Positions 24,622 through 31,377 of a DNA stretch of 35,471 bases are shown in pieces. Location: contig JACQZI010000041.1 in NCBI GenBank assembly GCA_016207825.1, positions 1-35,471 on the forward strand. The letters run 5' to 3'. The notes beneath the pieces were generated by a model. The model did no database searches and was not told the origin of the DNA. It saw nothing but the letters and a program-made list of their open reading frames with translations. The stretch comes from Planctomycetota bacterium. GTDB taxonomy: Bacteria > Planctomycetota > MHYJ01 > JACQXL01 > JACQZI01. Position numbers and translations under genes: made by a program. The first letter of the stretch is position 1, and each line of letters opens with the position of its first letter.

Positions 24622-25791
24622 TTACTGCTGGGATTCTTCTTTTATCCTTTCCATCTCTTTAAGGGCGTCTTTGGCATCTTGATGATTAGGGTCGATTTCA
24701 AGAACTTTCTTAAAGTTCTCTTCAGCCCGAACGGCATCTCTTTTTTGGACATAACATAAACCGATGCTGAAATAAGCGTCGGTATCCTTTGGATTAAATT
24801 TTGTCACCTGATTATAATCGGCAATGGCTTTATCAAATTCCTGAAGGTTTTCGTAAGAAAGCCCCCGGTTATAATACGTATCAAACATTTTGGGATTCAG
24901 TTCAAGTGCTTTGCTGTAATCCTTAACTGCTGCTTCGTAATCGCCTTTCATATGTAAAGCCGAACCGCGGCATTTATACACATCAGCAAAATCAGGTTTA
25001 ATATTCAGGGCTTTATTATAATATTCGATGGCCTTATCCAAATTACCGGAAGTTTTATGAACCAATCCTAATCCCATATAAGCGGCGGCAAAGTTAGGGT
25101 TAATTTTAATTGCCTGGTTATAATCTACCATCGCATTTTTCAAATCACCGCTTGTGTAATAATTAAAACCCCTGTTGACATAGGCTTTATCAAAAGACGG
25201 CTCCATCTTGATTGCTTTAGTAAAATCCGCAATGGCGTTGGCGTAATCGTTATTTTTCTGGTAGACGATACCGCGATTAAGGTAAGTACGCGGGTTTTCC
25301 GGATCCAGTTTAATTACTATATCATAATCAGCCAATGACTTTTTATATTCTCCCAATACTTCATAAATTATTCCGCGGTTCATATATGCTTCCGTATGTT
25401 TCGGATTAATTTTTATATCTTCTGAATAATCTGACAGGGCATTAATATTATCCCCTTCTTTTTCATAAGCCATGCCTCGATAGAAATAAACCTCAGGGTA
25501 AGCAGGATTAGACATGATTACCTTGGTAAAATCCGTAATGGCCGGCTTGCCTTCACCTTTTCCTGCAAGATAAGTATAGCCGCGGTTGTAATAAGCATCT
25601 ACATGATTCGGATTAAACTCAATCGCCTTGTTGAAATTAGCAATTGCCATATCGGCATTTTTCTGTTCAAGATATTTTATTCCTTGTTCAAAATAATTAT
25701 TAGCCTGTGTTATATTGCTTGAAGAAGCGCATCCTATGACTAAGAAAAGACCAAGAACCAAAACCATAAGTATTCCAGTGTATATCTTCAT
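24622..25791 (-). CDS. TPR lipoprotein, about ten repeats
   Basis: A 389-aa lipoprotein. The start at 25791 follows AAAGGAG and gives a clean lipoprotein signal: MKIYTGILMVLVLGLFLVIGC with a canonical lipobox VIGC (Cys21). An upstream in-frame ATG (25866) would bury the signal and is rejected. Residues about 28-370 are ten tandem TPRs (AY.NRG..Y...G....A..DY..AI..NP), then a charged tail. Bacterial TPR lipoproteins of this kind typically scaffold envelope complexes; no partner is evident. It shares a repeat style with the cytosolic-looking TPR protein at 2482 but carries a lipid anchor. It is divergent from metG, with a candidate -10 (TATAAT, 25843-25838) in the spacer. Confidence 0.92.
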   Translation of the reverse strand: MKIYTGILMVLVLGLFLVIGCASSSNITQANNYFEQGIKYLEQKNADMAIANFNKAIEFNPNHVDAYYNRGYTYLAGKGEGKPAITDFTKVIMSNPAYPEVYFYRGMAYEKEGDNINALSDYSEDIKINPKHTEAYMNRGIIYEVLGEYKKSLADYDIVIKLDPENPRTYLNRGIVYQKNNDYANAIADFTKAIKMEPSFDKAYVNRGFNYYTSGDLKNAMVDYNQAIKINPNFAAAYMGLGLVHKTSGNLDKAIEYYNKALNIKPDFADVYKCRGSALHMKGDYEAAVKDYSKALELNPKMFDTYYNRGLSYENLQEFDKAIADYNQVTKFNPKDTDAYFSIGLCYVQKRDAVRAEENFKKVLEIDPNHQDAKDALKEMERIKEESQQ

Positions 25792-25876
25792 AATATTCTC
25801 CTTTCTTTGTATAAAAAGAAAAATATATCCTAATTTAATTATATACGAAAAGCAAGCAAAAGACACCTGTTTTTAC

Positions 25877-25904
25877 TTTACAATTGCGCCTATTCTGATA
25901 TAAA
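25877..25904 (+). promoter_or_regulatory. Promoter of metG, nearly leaderless
   Basis: TTTACA (25877-25882), a 16-base spacer and TATAAA (25899-25904), the last preceded by TGA as an extended -10. The predicted start near 25911 is only about four bases before the metG ATG, which has no Shine-Dalgarno. Confidence 0.6.
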
Positions 25905-25914
25905 TTAATCAATT

Positions 25915-27471
25915 ATGGCTAAATTTTATATCACGACACCCATATATTATGTAAATGCGGAGCCGCACATCGGCACGGCATACACGACCATTGCGGGCGA
26001 CGTCCTGGCGCGCTACCACCGGATGAAGGGTGACGAGGTATTCTACCTGACAGGGACGGACGAGCACGGGCAGAAAATCGCCCGCACCGCCAAGGAAAAA
26101 GGCATCACCCCCAAGGAACTGGTCGATACGCTCGTTCCCAAATACCAGGAGGTCTGGCAGATGCTCAATATCACCAACGACGGATTTATCCGCACAACCG
26201 ACCCGAAGCACGAGGCGGCCGTCCAGGCACTCTTCCGTAAGATTTCTTTATCCGGCGATATCTACAAAGGCAAATACGCCGGCTGGTATTGCGTCCCGTG
26301 CGAGCGGTATCTACTTAAAGATGAGCTGAAAGAGCAGGCCGGCGTGGCGACGCCCTTATGCCCGATTTGCAAGCGTCCTGCCGAGCATACCGAAGAAACC
26401 AACTATTTTTTCAGGCTTTCCAAATACCAGAATAAATTGCTGGAACATTTCAAGGCGCATCCGGATTTCGTCCTGCCCAAGAGCAGGTATAATGAAATAA
26501 TTTACCGGCTGGAAACGGGAATCGACGATATCTCAATCAGCCGCTCGGCATTCGACTGGGGAGTGAATATGCCGGACGACCCCACGCAGGTTATCTGGGT
26601 CTGGTTTGACGCGCTGATTAATTACATCTCGGCAATCGGCTATCCGGCTGACGAGAAGCAATTCCGGAAACTCTGGCCGGCAGAGATTCACCTTATCGCC
26701 AAAGACATCCTCTGGTTCCACACGGTCATCTGGCCGGCGATGCTCTTTTCCGCCGGGGTGGAACCGCCCAAGCAGGTCTTTGCCCACGGCTGGTGGACGA
26801 TGAACTCAGAAAAGATATCCAAATCCAAGGGCAATGTCGTTTACCCGCAGGACGTGGTGGACAAATTCGGGGTTGATGGCGTCCGTTATTTCTTACTGCG
26901 CGAAGTGCCGTTTGGCCTCGACGGGGATTTTTCCTACCCGGCTTTAATGGGACGCTATAATAACGATTTGGGGAACGATTTGGGCAATCTCCTTCTGCGG
27001 ACGCTCACCATGATAGAAAAATATTTCCAGGGAGAAATCCCGTATATGCCGGACGCAGCGGATTCAAAAGAGCTCAGGGAAATGCTTGAAGGCTTGAAGG
27101 TAAGCGTGGATAAGGAACTGGGCAAACTCCAGTTCAGCGCGGCGCTGGAAAGAATCTGGGAAGTGGTCAAGCGCGCCAATAAATTCATAGAAGAAACCAA
27201 GCCCTGGTCGCTGGCAAAACAGAATCCGGAACGGCTAAAACCGGTTTTATATACACTGGTCGAGACCATAAGAATTATCGCGGTCTGGATTTCGCCTTTT
27301 ATGCCGGGAACGGCGGATGCGATACTGTTGCAGTTGGGAATAGGCGACGGTAAATCCGACGGATTTAAAACGCCGCCGCATTTACAGATACCCAAGGCGC
27401 TTGAGTGGGGACAGGTGAAGGGGAAGGTCTCCAAGTCAAAGCCCCTGTTCCCGCGGATTGAGGATAAATAA
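25915..27471 (+). CDS. metG: Methionyl-tRNA synthetase
   Basis: Class I aminoacyl-tRNA synthetase of 518 aa that charges tRNA-Met. Seen are the HIGH motif as HIGT (18-21) after PIYYVNAEP, the zinc knuckle C126-C129 and C149-C152 (CVPC, CPIC), and the KMSKS motif as KISKS (about 300-304). The anticodon-binding helical domain follows (NDLGNLLLR, FSAALERIWEVVKRANKFIEETKPWSLAK). The protein ends shortly after that domain, so it is the short form without the C-terminal EMAP/Trbp111-like tRNA-binding domain, as in several thermophiles and many anaerobes. The ATG lacks a Shine-Dalgarno and sits about four bases from the predicted transcription start. Confidence 0.97.
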   Translation: MAKFYITTPIYYVNAEPHIGTAYTTIAGDVLARYHRMKGDEVFYLTGTDEHGQKIARTAKEKGITPKELVDTLVPKYQEVWQMLNITNDGFIRTTDPKHEAAVQALFRKISLSGDIYKGKYAGWYCVPCERYLLKDELKEQAGVATPLCPICKRPAEHTEETNYFFRLSKYQNKLLEHFKAHPDFVLPKSRYNEIIYRLETGIDDISISRSAFDWGVNMPDDPTQVIWVWFDALINYISAIGYPADEKQFRKLWPAEIHLIAKDILWFHTVIWPAMLFSAGVEPPKQVFAHGWWTMNSEKISKSKGNVVYPQDVVDKFGVDGVRYFLLREVPFGLDGDFSYPALMGRYNNDLGNDLGNLLLRTLTMIEKYFQGEIPYMPDAADSKELREMLEGLKVSVDKELGKLQFSAALERIWEVVKRANKFIEETKPWSLAKQNPERLKPVLYTLVETIRIIAVWISPFMPGTADAILLQLGIGDGKSDGFKTPPHLQIPKALEWGQVKGKVSKSKPLFPRIEDK

Positions 27472-27521
27472 AATGATAGCCACCTCATTCTGGGACTCCC
27501 TATTATCGGGTGTCCCCGAAA

Positions 27522-27536
27522 TCCCGCAAAGCGGGA
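27522..27536. repeat. Short GC palindrome TCCCGC-AAA-GCGGGA
   Basis: A 6-bp stem with an AAA loop in the metG-larA spacer. Its core CCCGCAAAGCGGG is the reverse complement of the core at 1248-1260. Confidence 0.55.
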
Positions 27537-27556
27537 TGGAGCGGGGCTAAGACTCA

Positions 27557-27597
27557 AAGGCACTAAGAATTTCTTCGTGTCTTGGTGCCTTGGTGGC
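27557..27597. repeat. Inverted repeat of the CTTGGTG family
   Basis: AAGGCACTAAGA (27557-27568) and TCTTGGTGCCTT (27580-27591) are complementary at 11 of 12 positions. The words TTCGTGTCTTGGTG and CTTGGTGGC recall the other GTGTC/GTGGTG elements in this window. The right arm supplies the possible -35 box of the next gene. Confidence 0.55.
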
Positions 27598-27610
27598 AAA
27601 TTACTATAAA
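27582..27610 (+). promoter_or_regulatory. Leaderless promoter of the larA-like gene
   Basis: TTGGTG (27582-27587), a 17-base spacer and TATAAA (27605-27610). Transcription would start at about 27616-27617, at the ATG itself. The -35 lies within the inverted repeat. There is no Shine-Dalgarno, which supports leaderless translation. Confidence 0.5.
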
Positions 27611-27615
27611 GTTTT

Positions 27616-28911
27616 ATGAAAGATAAAACAATCTTTCTTCCTTACGGCAAAAGCCAAATCAGGCTCAGGATTCCCGACCATATAAAGTTTAAGGTGCTGG
27701 ATATAAAGAAAACGCCTCCGGTGGGTAATTTTAAGCAGACACTAAACAAGGCGCTGGATAAGCCCATCAATGCGTTGCCCTTCAATCGTAATTTCAGGAA
27801 AGGCGATAAGGTAACAATCGCCATACCGGATAAAAGCCGCAGGGGTTATTCCCAGCTGGTCTTAGAAATCCTGGTACAGCGGCTTAAGGCGTGCGGGATT
27901 CCGAAATCAGATATCACCATTATCATCGCGCGCGGCACCCATCCGGCCCATTCAAAAGAGGAACTGAAGGCACTGATGGGAGAAAAGATTTACAGAACGT
28001 TTAAGATAGTAGACCACGACTGCCGCGACGCCAAGCAACTCGAATATGTCGGCCGGACATCTCGCGGGACCGAGGCGTCTTTAAACCGCGCGATAACCGA
28101 AGCGGATAAGATTATCACCTGCGGGGTGATACAGTTCCATTACTTTGCCGGGTTTTCGGGAGGACGGAAACTGATTACACCCGGATGCGCAGACTATAAT
28201 ACCGTTCTTAATAACCACCGCCTGGCATTAAATCCGGAACCGAAAACCGGGAAGCATCCGAATGCCACGATTGGCAGGCTCGCCGGAAACCCGATGCACA
28301 ATGACCTTATGGAAATTATAGAGCTCCTTAAAGCGAAGGGGAAAGTGCTATTTTCCATAGATATGGTCTTGAATTCCGAGCGCGAGGTTTCTCACTTTTC
28401 CTGCGGCGATATAAGAAAAGCGCATGAAAAAGGCTGCGCCCTGGTTAAGAAAACATATACCAGGAAGCTTGACAAACCAGCCGATTTCATTATCGCTTCC
28501 GCCGGGGGATTCCCTTCGGATATAACCTTTATCCAAACCCATAAAACCATCGAGCACGCCTCAAAGGGATTGAAGTCTGGTGGGAATATGCTGGTTTTAG
28601 GTGAATGTGCCCAGGGAATCGGCTCGGAGACTTTCCTGCCATGGCTGAAGTATAAAAACCTGGATAAACTGGAAAAGAATTTGAGGCGCAATTTCGCGAT
28701 AAACGGGCACACCGCCTTATGCACCCTTATCAAGGCAAGGGATTTTAATATCTATATGAAAACCGCGCTTAACGACAAGCTGGTTCAGGATATGGAAATA
28801 AATCTTGTTAAAGATGTGCAGGAGACATTGGATAAGATACTGGAATCACTGCCGCCAAGGGCATCGGTTGTAATCATTCCGCAGGGGTTTAATCTGGTGC
28901 CGGCATTGTAA
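27616..28911 (+). CDS. LarA-family nickel-pincer racemase/epimerase
   Basis: A 431-aa homologue of LarA, which uses a nickel-pincer nucleotide (NPN) cofactor to racemise lactate or related 2-hydroxy acids. Key residues sit almost at the positions known for Lactobacillus plantarum LarA: Arg75 in DKSRR, His109 in ARGTHPAH (LarA His108), His175 in QFHYFAGFSGGRK (His174), Lys185 that carries the pincer in SGGRKLITPG (Lys184), and His201 in NNHRLALNP (His200). All are conserved, so it should bind NPN. The substrate is uncertain, because the family is broad and many members do not act on lactate. No LarB, LarC or LarE cofactor genes are in the window. It follows metG on the same strand across a 144-base spacer with repeats. 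Confidence 0.85.
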   Translation: MKDKTIFLPYGKSQIRLRIPDHIKFKVLDIKKTPPVGNFKQTLNKALDKPINALPFNRNFRKGDKVTIAIPDKSRRGYSQLVLEILVQRLKACGIPKSDITIIIARGTHPAHSKEELKALMGEKIYRTFKIVDHDCRDAKQLEYVGRTSRGTEASLNRAITEADKIITCGVIQFHYFAGFSGGRKLITPGCADYNTVLNNHRLALNPEPKTGKHPNATIGRLAGNPMHNDLMEIIELLKAKGKVLFSIDMVLNSEREVSHFSCGDIRKAHEKGCALVKKTYTRKLDKPADFIIASAGGFPSDITFIQTHKTIEHASKGLKSGGNMLVLGECAQGIGSETFLPWLKYKNLDKLEKNLRRNFAINGHTALCTLIKARDFNIYMKTALNDKLVQDMEINLVKDVQETLDKILESLPPRASVVIIPQGFNLVPAL

Positions 28912-29043
28912 CCACGGATAAACACGGATTCAACCGCAAAGACGCAAAGCAATTCTTTATAAGGAATCCAGAAAGACATGATATTCTTGGTTTCTTGGTC
29001 TCTTTATAAAAAGAATAATCTGCCTCTGTGTCTCTGTGGTGAA
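28912..29043. repeat. Composite intergenic repeat between convergent genes
   Basis: The spacer begins ACCACGGATAAACACGGAT and ends CTCTGTGTCTCTGTGGTGAAA, so its ends are partly complementary (ACCAC.GA ... CTGTGGT). Internally CGCAAAGACGCAAAG and TTCTTGGTTTCTTGGT add the other words of this family. The right end matches the right arm at 15311-15330. It separates the convergent larA-like and activator genes. Confidence 0.6.
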
Positions 29044-29050
29044 AAACAGC

Positions 29051-29839
29051 TTATTTATTCTCCGCGGCCATGACTGCCGCGCCTAACGCGCCGACGTATT
29101 CCGGCTCTTCGGGAATCAGGAGGTTTTCCACTTCCAGGCTTTTCTTAAGCGATTCGACAAAGCCCTTATTACGGGAAACGCCCCCGATAAGCACCACATC
29201 CTTTTCTATCCCGATACGGCGCACCATTGATGTGATGCGGCTGGCAATGGCATCGTGGACCGCGCGGGCAATATCCGCCTTGGGGGTTTTGGCGTGGACC
29301 AATGAGACGACTTCGGATTCGGCAAAGACCGCGCACTGGGCGTTCATCGCCACGGCCTGCTGTGATTGCATGGAAAGATTTCCTATTTCCTCTGTCTTCA
29401 CTTCCAAAGCGCGCGCCATGGCTTCGGTAAAGGAGCCGGCTCCGGCCGCGCATTTCTCATTCACGGCGAAATCTATGACCTTGCCGGTGGCATCGCACTT
29501 TATGCCTCTGCCTTCTTCGGCGCCGACATCAACCACGGTCCGGGCAGAAGGGAAAAGGGTGACCGCGCCGCGTGAATCTGCGGTCACTTCGGTCACTTCC
29601 TGGTCGGCTGAAATCGGCGGGTGCATATAGACTTCTTTTTTGCCGATTCCGGTAACCGTGATTCTTTCAATATCGTTCCTGGATATTTTTGCCGCGGCAA
29701 GCGCTTCGGCAAAGGCCTTTTCCGCGGAGGCGCGCTGGTCGAATCCGCCCAGAATCATGGATTTACCGATAATCTTTTTATCTTTGAGAATGACAATCTT
29801 AATGGTCTTGGCTCCCATATCAACGCCGGCGGTTATCAT
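29051..29839 (-). CDS. BcrD/HgdC-type activator ATPase
   Basis: A 262-aa ASKHA-fold ATPase of the BadF/BadG/BcrA/BcrD family. As a homodimer bridged by one 4Fe-4S cluster it uses ATP to push electrons at very low potential into a partner iron-sulfur enzyme. Seen: phosphate-binding GVDMGAKTIKIVI (5-17), DVGAEEGRGIKC (104-115), and the two cluster cysteines in NEKCAAGAGSF (Cys130) and NAQCAVFAESEV (Cys169), then GGVSRNKGF and the C-terminal GALGAAVMA. DVGAEE with NEKCAAGAG recalls the BcrD-type subunits of benzoyl-CoA reductase more than HgdC. It is 14 bases downstream of the BcrB-like gene, so the two form a pair; no Shine-Dalgarno is visible, suggesting coupling. Confidence 0.93.
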   Translation of the reverse strand: MITAGVDMGAKTIKIVILKDKKIIGKSMILGGFDQRASAEKAFAEALAAAKISRNDIERITVTGIGKKEVYMHPPISADQEVTEVTADSRGAVTLFPSARTVVDVGAEEGRGIKCDATGKVIDFAVNEKCAAGAGSFTEAMARALEVKTEEIGNLSMQSQQAVAMNAQCAVFAESEVVSLVHAKTPKADIARAVHDAIASRITSMVRRIGIEKDVVLIGGVSRNKGFVESLKKSLEVENLLIPEEPEYVGALGAAVMAAENK

Positions 29840-29853
29840 ATTTAATCTACTTT

Positions 29854-31158
29854 TTAATCTTCAAGTTTCTTCAGATTCAATGTTTCCATGAATGTATCAA
29901 TTCTGGTCATGGTACGCGCTTCGTCGAATTCCCTTTCATCGCCCATATTGCCTTCAAAAACCATTACCGGGAATCCGGCTTTTTGTATCGCTAATCTATT
30001 TTCGGCAATGCCCAATGACAGGCCTTCGCACCCGCGGTTGTAATGGAGCATCACACCGTTAAGTTTCCATTCCTTGGCGATTCGTATCATCATATCGCTT
30101 TTCAAGGACGGCGAATAGAAATGCTGCCATTCCGGCTTGGAAATGTTCCATTCAGCCAGGACCCTTAAAGCCTGGTCGCGTGTCTTTATCTTGATGCCTT
30201 TCTGCTGGGGAGTGGTTTTAGCGCCCCAAGAGCCGTCCGGTTTTTCTTCCCACAAGCCGATTAGCCCGAAGGTATAAAGCGAGCCGACCGAGACGCAGCC
30301 GAACTTTTCCAAATACCTGAATACCTTTAAGAAAGCCCAGGGCGGCTGGGTATCGCTCATTACCCGGCAACGTTCGTTGGGAATGGCGGCGATACCGCGT
30401 TTTACCCTGTCTTTTACTTCGTCGCGCAGTTCTTCGTAGAAATCCGCCACGATTTTGTGGTGTTTCATGAGTGTCCCAAGGACGTAGAGCGAATACATGG
30501 TCTTTTCATCCAGCGGCGCCGGCACGGCCTTATTATAAAGGCAGACTTCTGCCCAGGCCGAAGTCGCGCGGCATTCGTCATACACGGCATTAATCAGTTT
30601 CTCATCGTTGTATTTGCGCTTGGTGGTCTTTTCCAGCCAGTCAATTCCTTCATGCATCTGGCCGACCACGTAATCAACCCGGTTTTTAGTTACCTCATGC
30701 TCCGGCCCAACCGCGACATCAATGCAAAATGTCGGTATGCCGCCTTCAAGGTCACTGGCTACCTGGTACCATTTGGCGTGGCTGCAGCAGATATGGTCCT
30801 GCCACATGAAATCGGGCTTGGGAAATTTTCCGCCGAAGGCGTATTTATCCAGGAGCACCGAGCCCCAGTAATTTCTCATATAGGAACACAGGTCTCTGGC
30901 GAATCCGTATTTTTCCGAGGCTTCCTGGCATTCCAAAGCGAATTCCTTGTTCCAGGCGATGGACGCTCCGTAAGGCTCGCCGGTCAAGGGATAGACATCA
31001 TCACCCAATCCTGCGGGGATAGCGCCGAAAGACCAGGCTCCCCCTGCCCAGCGCAGAGCACCTTTTTCGCGGGCGGTGGCGTAGTTTTTGTAATAATCCA
31101 TCCTGATTTCTTTGGCTTTATCCCAGCATTTTAATTGTTCGGTCGGATACTTATTCAT
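29854..31158 (-). CDS. 2-hydroxyacyl-CoA dehydratase / benzoyl-CoA reductase family protein (HgdB/BcrB-like)
   Basis: A 434-aa member of the HgdB/BcrB family, the iron-sulfur partner of the adjacent ATPase. The start at 31158 is chosen for AAGGA about 8 bases upstream; an in-frame ATG at 31254 would add an unconserved extension. Candidate cluster ligands are Cys91 ([12 protein letters not shown]), Cys124/Cys125 ([11 protein letters not shown]) and Cys377 ([12 protein letters not shown]), followed by the family C-terminal block [31 protein letters not shown]. Only one such subunit is encoded, whereas benzoyl-CoA reductase has BcrB plus BcrC and two ATPase subunits, and the dehydratases have two different subunits. 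A homodimer served by one ATPase, as in double-cubane cluster proteins (YjiM/YjiL type), is therefore a good alternative. Substrate unknown. Confidence 0.85.
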   Translation of the reverse strand: MNKYPTEQLKCWDKAKEIRMDYYKNYATAREKGALRWAGGAWSFGAIPAGLGDDVYPLTGEPYGASIAWNKEFALECQEASEKYGFARDLCSYMRNYWGSVLLDKYAFGGKFPKPDFMWQDHICCSHAKWYQVASDLEGGIPTFCIDVAVGPEHEVTKNRVDYVVGQMHEGIDWLEKTTKRKYNDEKLINAVYDECRATSAWAEVCLYNKAVPAPLDEKTMYSLYVLGTLMKHHKIVADFYEELRDEVKDRVKRGIAAIPNERCRVMSDTQPPWAFLKVFRYLEKFGCVSVGSLYTFGLIGLWEEKPDGSWGAKTTPQQKGIKIKTRDQALRVLAEWNISKPEWQHFYSPSLKSDMMIRIAKEWKLNGVMLHYNRGCEGLSLGIAENRLAIQKAGFPVMVFEGNMGDEREFDEARTMTRIDTFMETLNLKKLED

Positions 31159-31291
31159 ACAAAATCCTTCCCTTATAGAAATTATTTTATCATCATTAAT
31201 TGGCGAATGTTCATTGTAATTACCAGCAGAAAAGATGTCAATAAAAACAATCACCGAAGTCCTGAAGCCGAAACCGATGGAAGCGTTATCT

Positions 31292-31319
31292 ATTATATAC
31301 TGAGTTTATCGAAGGACAA
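31292..31319 (-). promoter_or_regulatory. Candidate promoter of the BcrB-like pair, inside a repeat
   Basis: On the minus strand TTGTCC (31319-31314), a 16-base spacer and TATAAT (31297-31292). The predicted leader would be about 127 bases. The -35 overlaps the dispersed word TGAGTTTATCGAAGGA. Confidence 0.4.
31300..31317. repeat. Dispersed word CTGAGTTTATCGAAGGAC
   Basis: This word belongs to a well-known type of short interspersed repeat in many uncultured bacteria (CTGAG-TTTGTCGAAGG-like; often mistranslated as LSLSK peptides). Only one copy is in this window, so the assignment rests on recognition. Confidence 0.45.
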
Positions 31320-31342
31320 CGCCTTTTAAATAGAAAACTATT

Positions 31343-31371
31343 TTGACATTTCAATTGGCAAGTGTTATAGT
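31343..31371 (+). promoter_or_regulatory. Leaderless promoter of the yfmF-like gene
   Basis: TTGACA (31343-31348), a 17-base spacer and TATAGT (31366-31371) form a near-consensus promoter. The ATG at 31378 is exactly seven bases after the -10, i.e. at the predicted +1, and no Shine-Dalgarno exists. Confidence 0.8.
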
Positions 31372-31377
31372 TATGGC

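Noticed and set aside
24622-25791. Regular 102-base periodicity as a CRISPR or tandem DNA repeat
   Set aside because: The period is that of 34-residue TPR units in one open frame; DNA copies are diverged. The same holds for 2482-3453.
29051-31158. A complete benzoyl-CoA reductase or 2-hydroxyglutaryl-CoA dehydratase operon
   Set aside because: Only one HgdB/BcrB-like subunit and one ATPase are present; the other required subunits are missing and the neighbours are unrelated.
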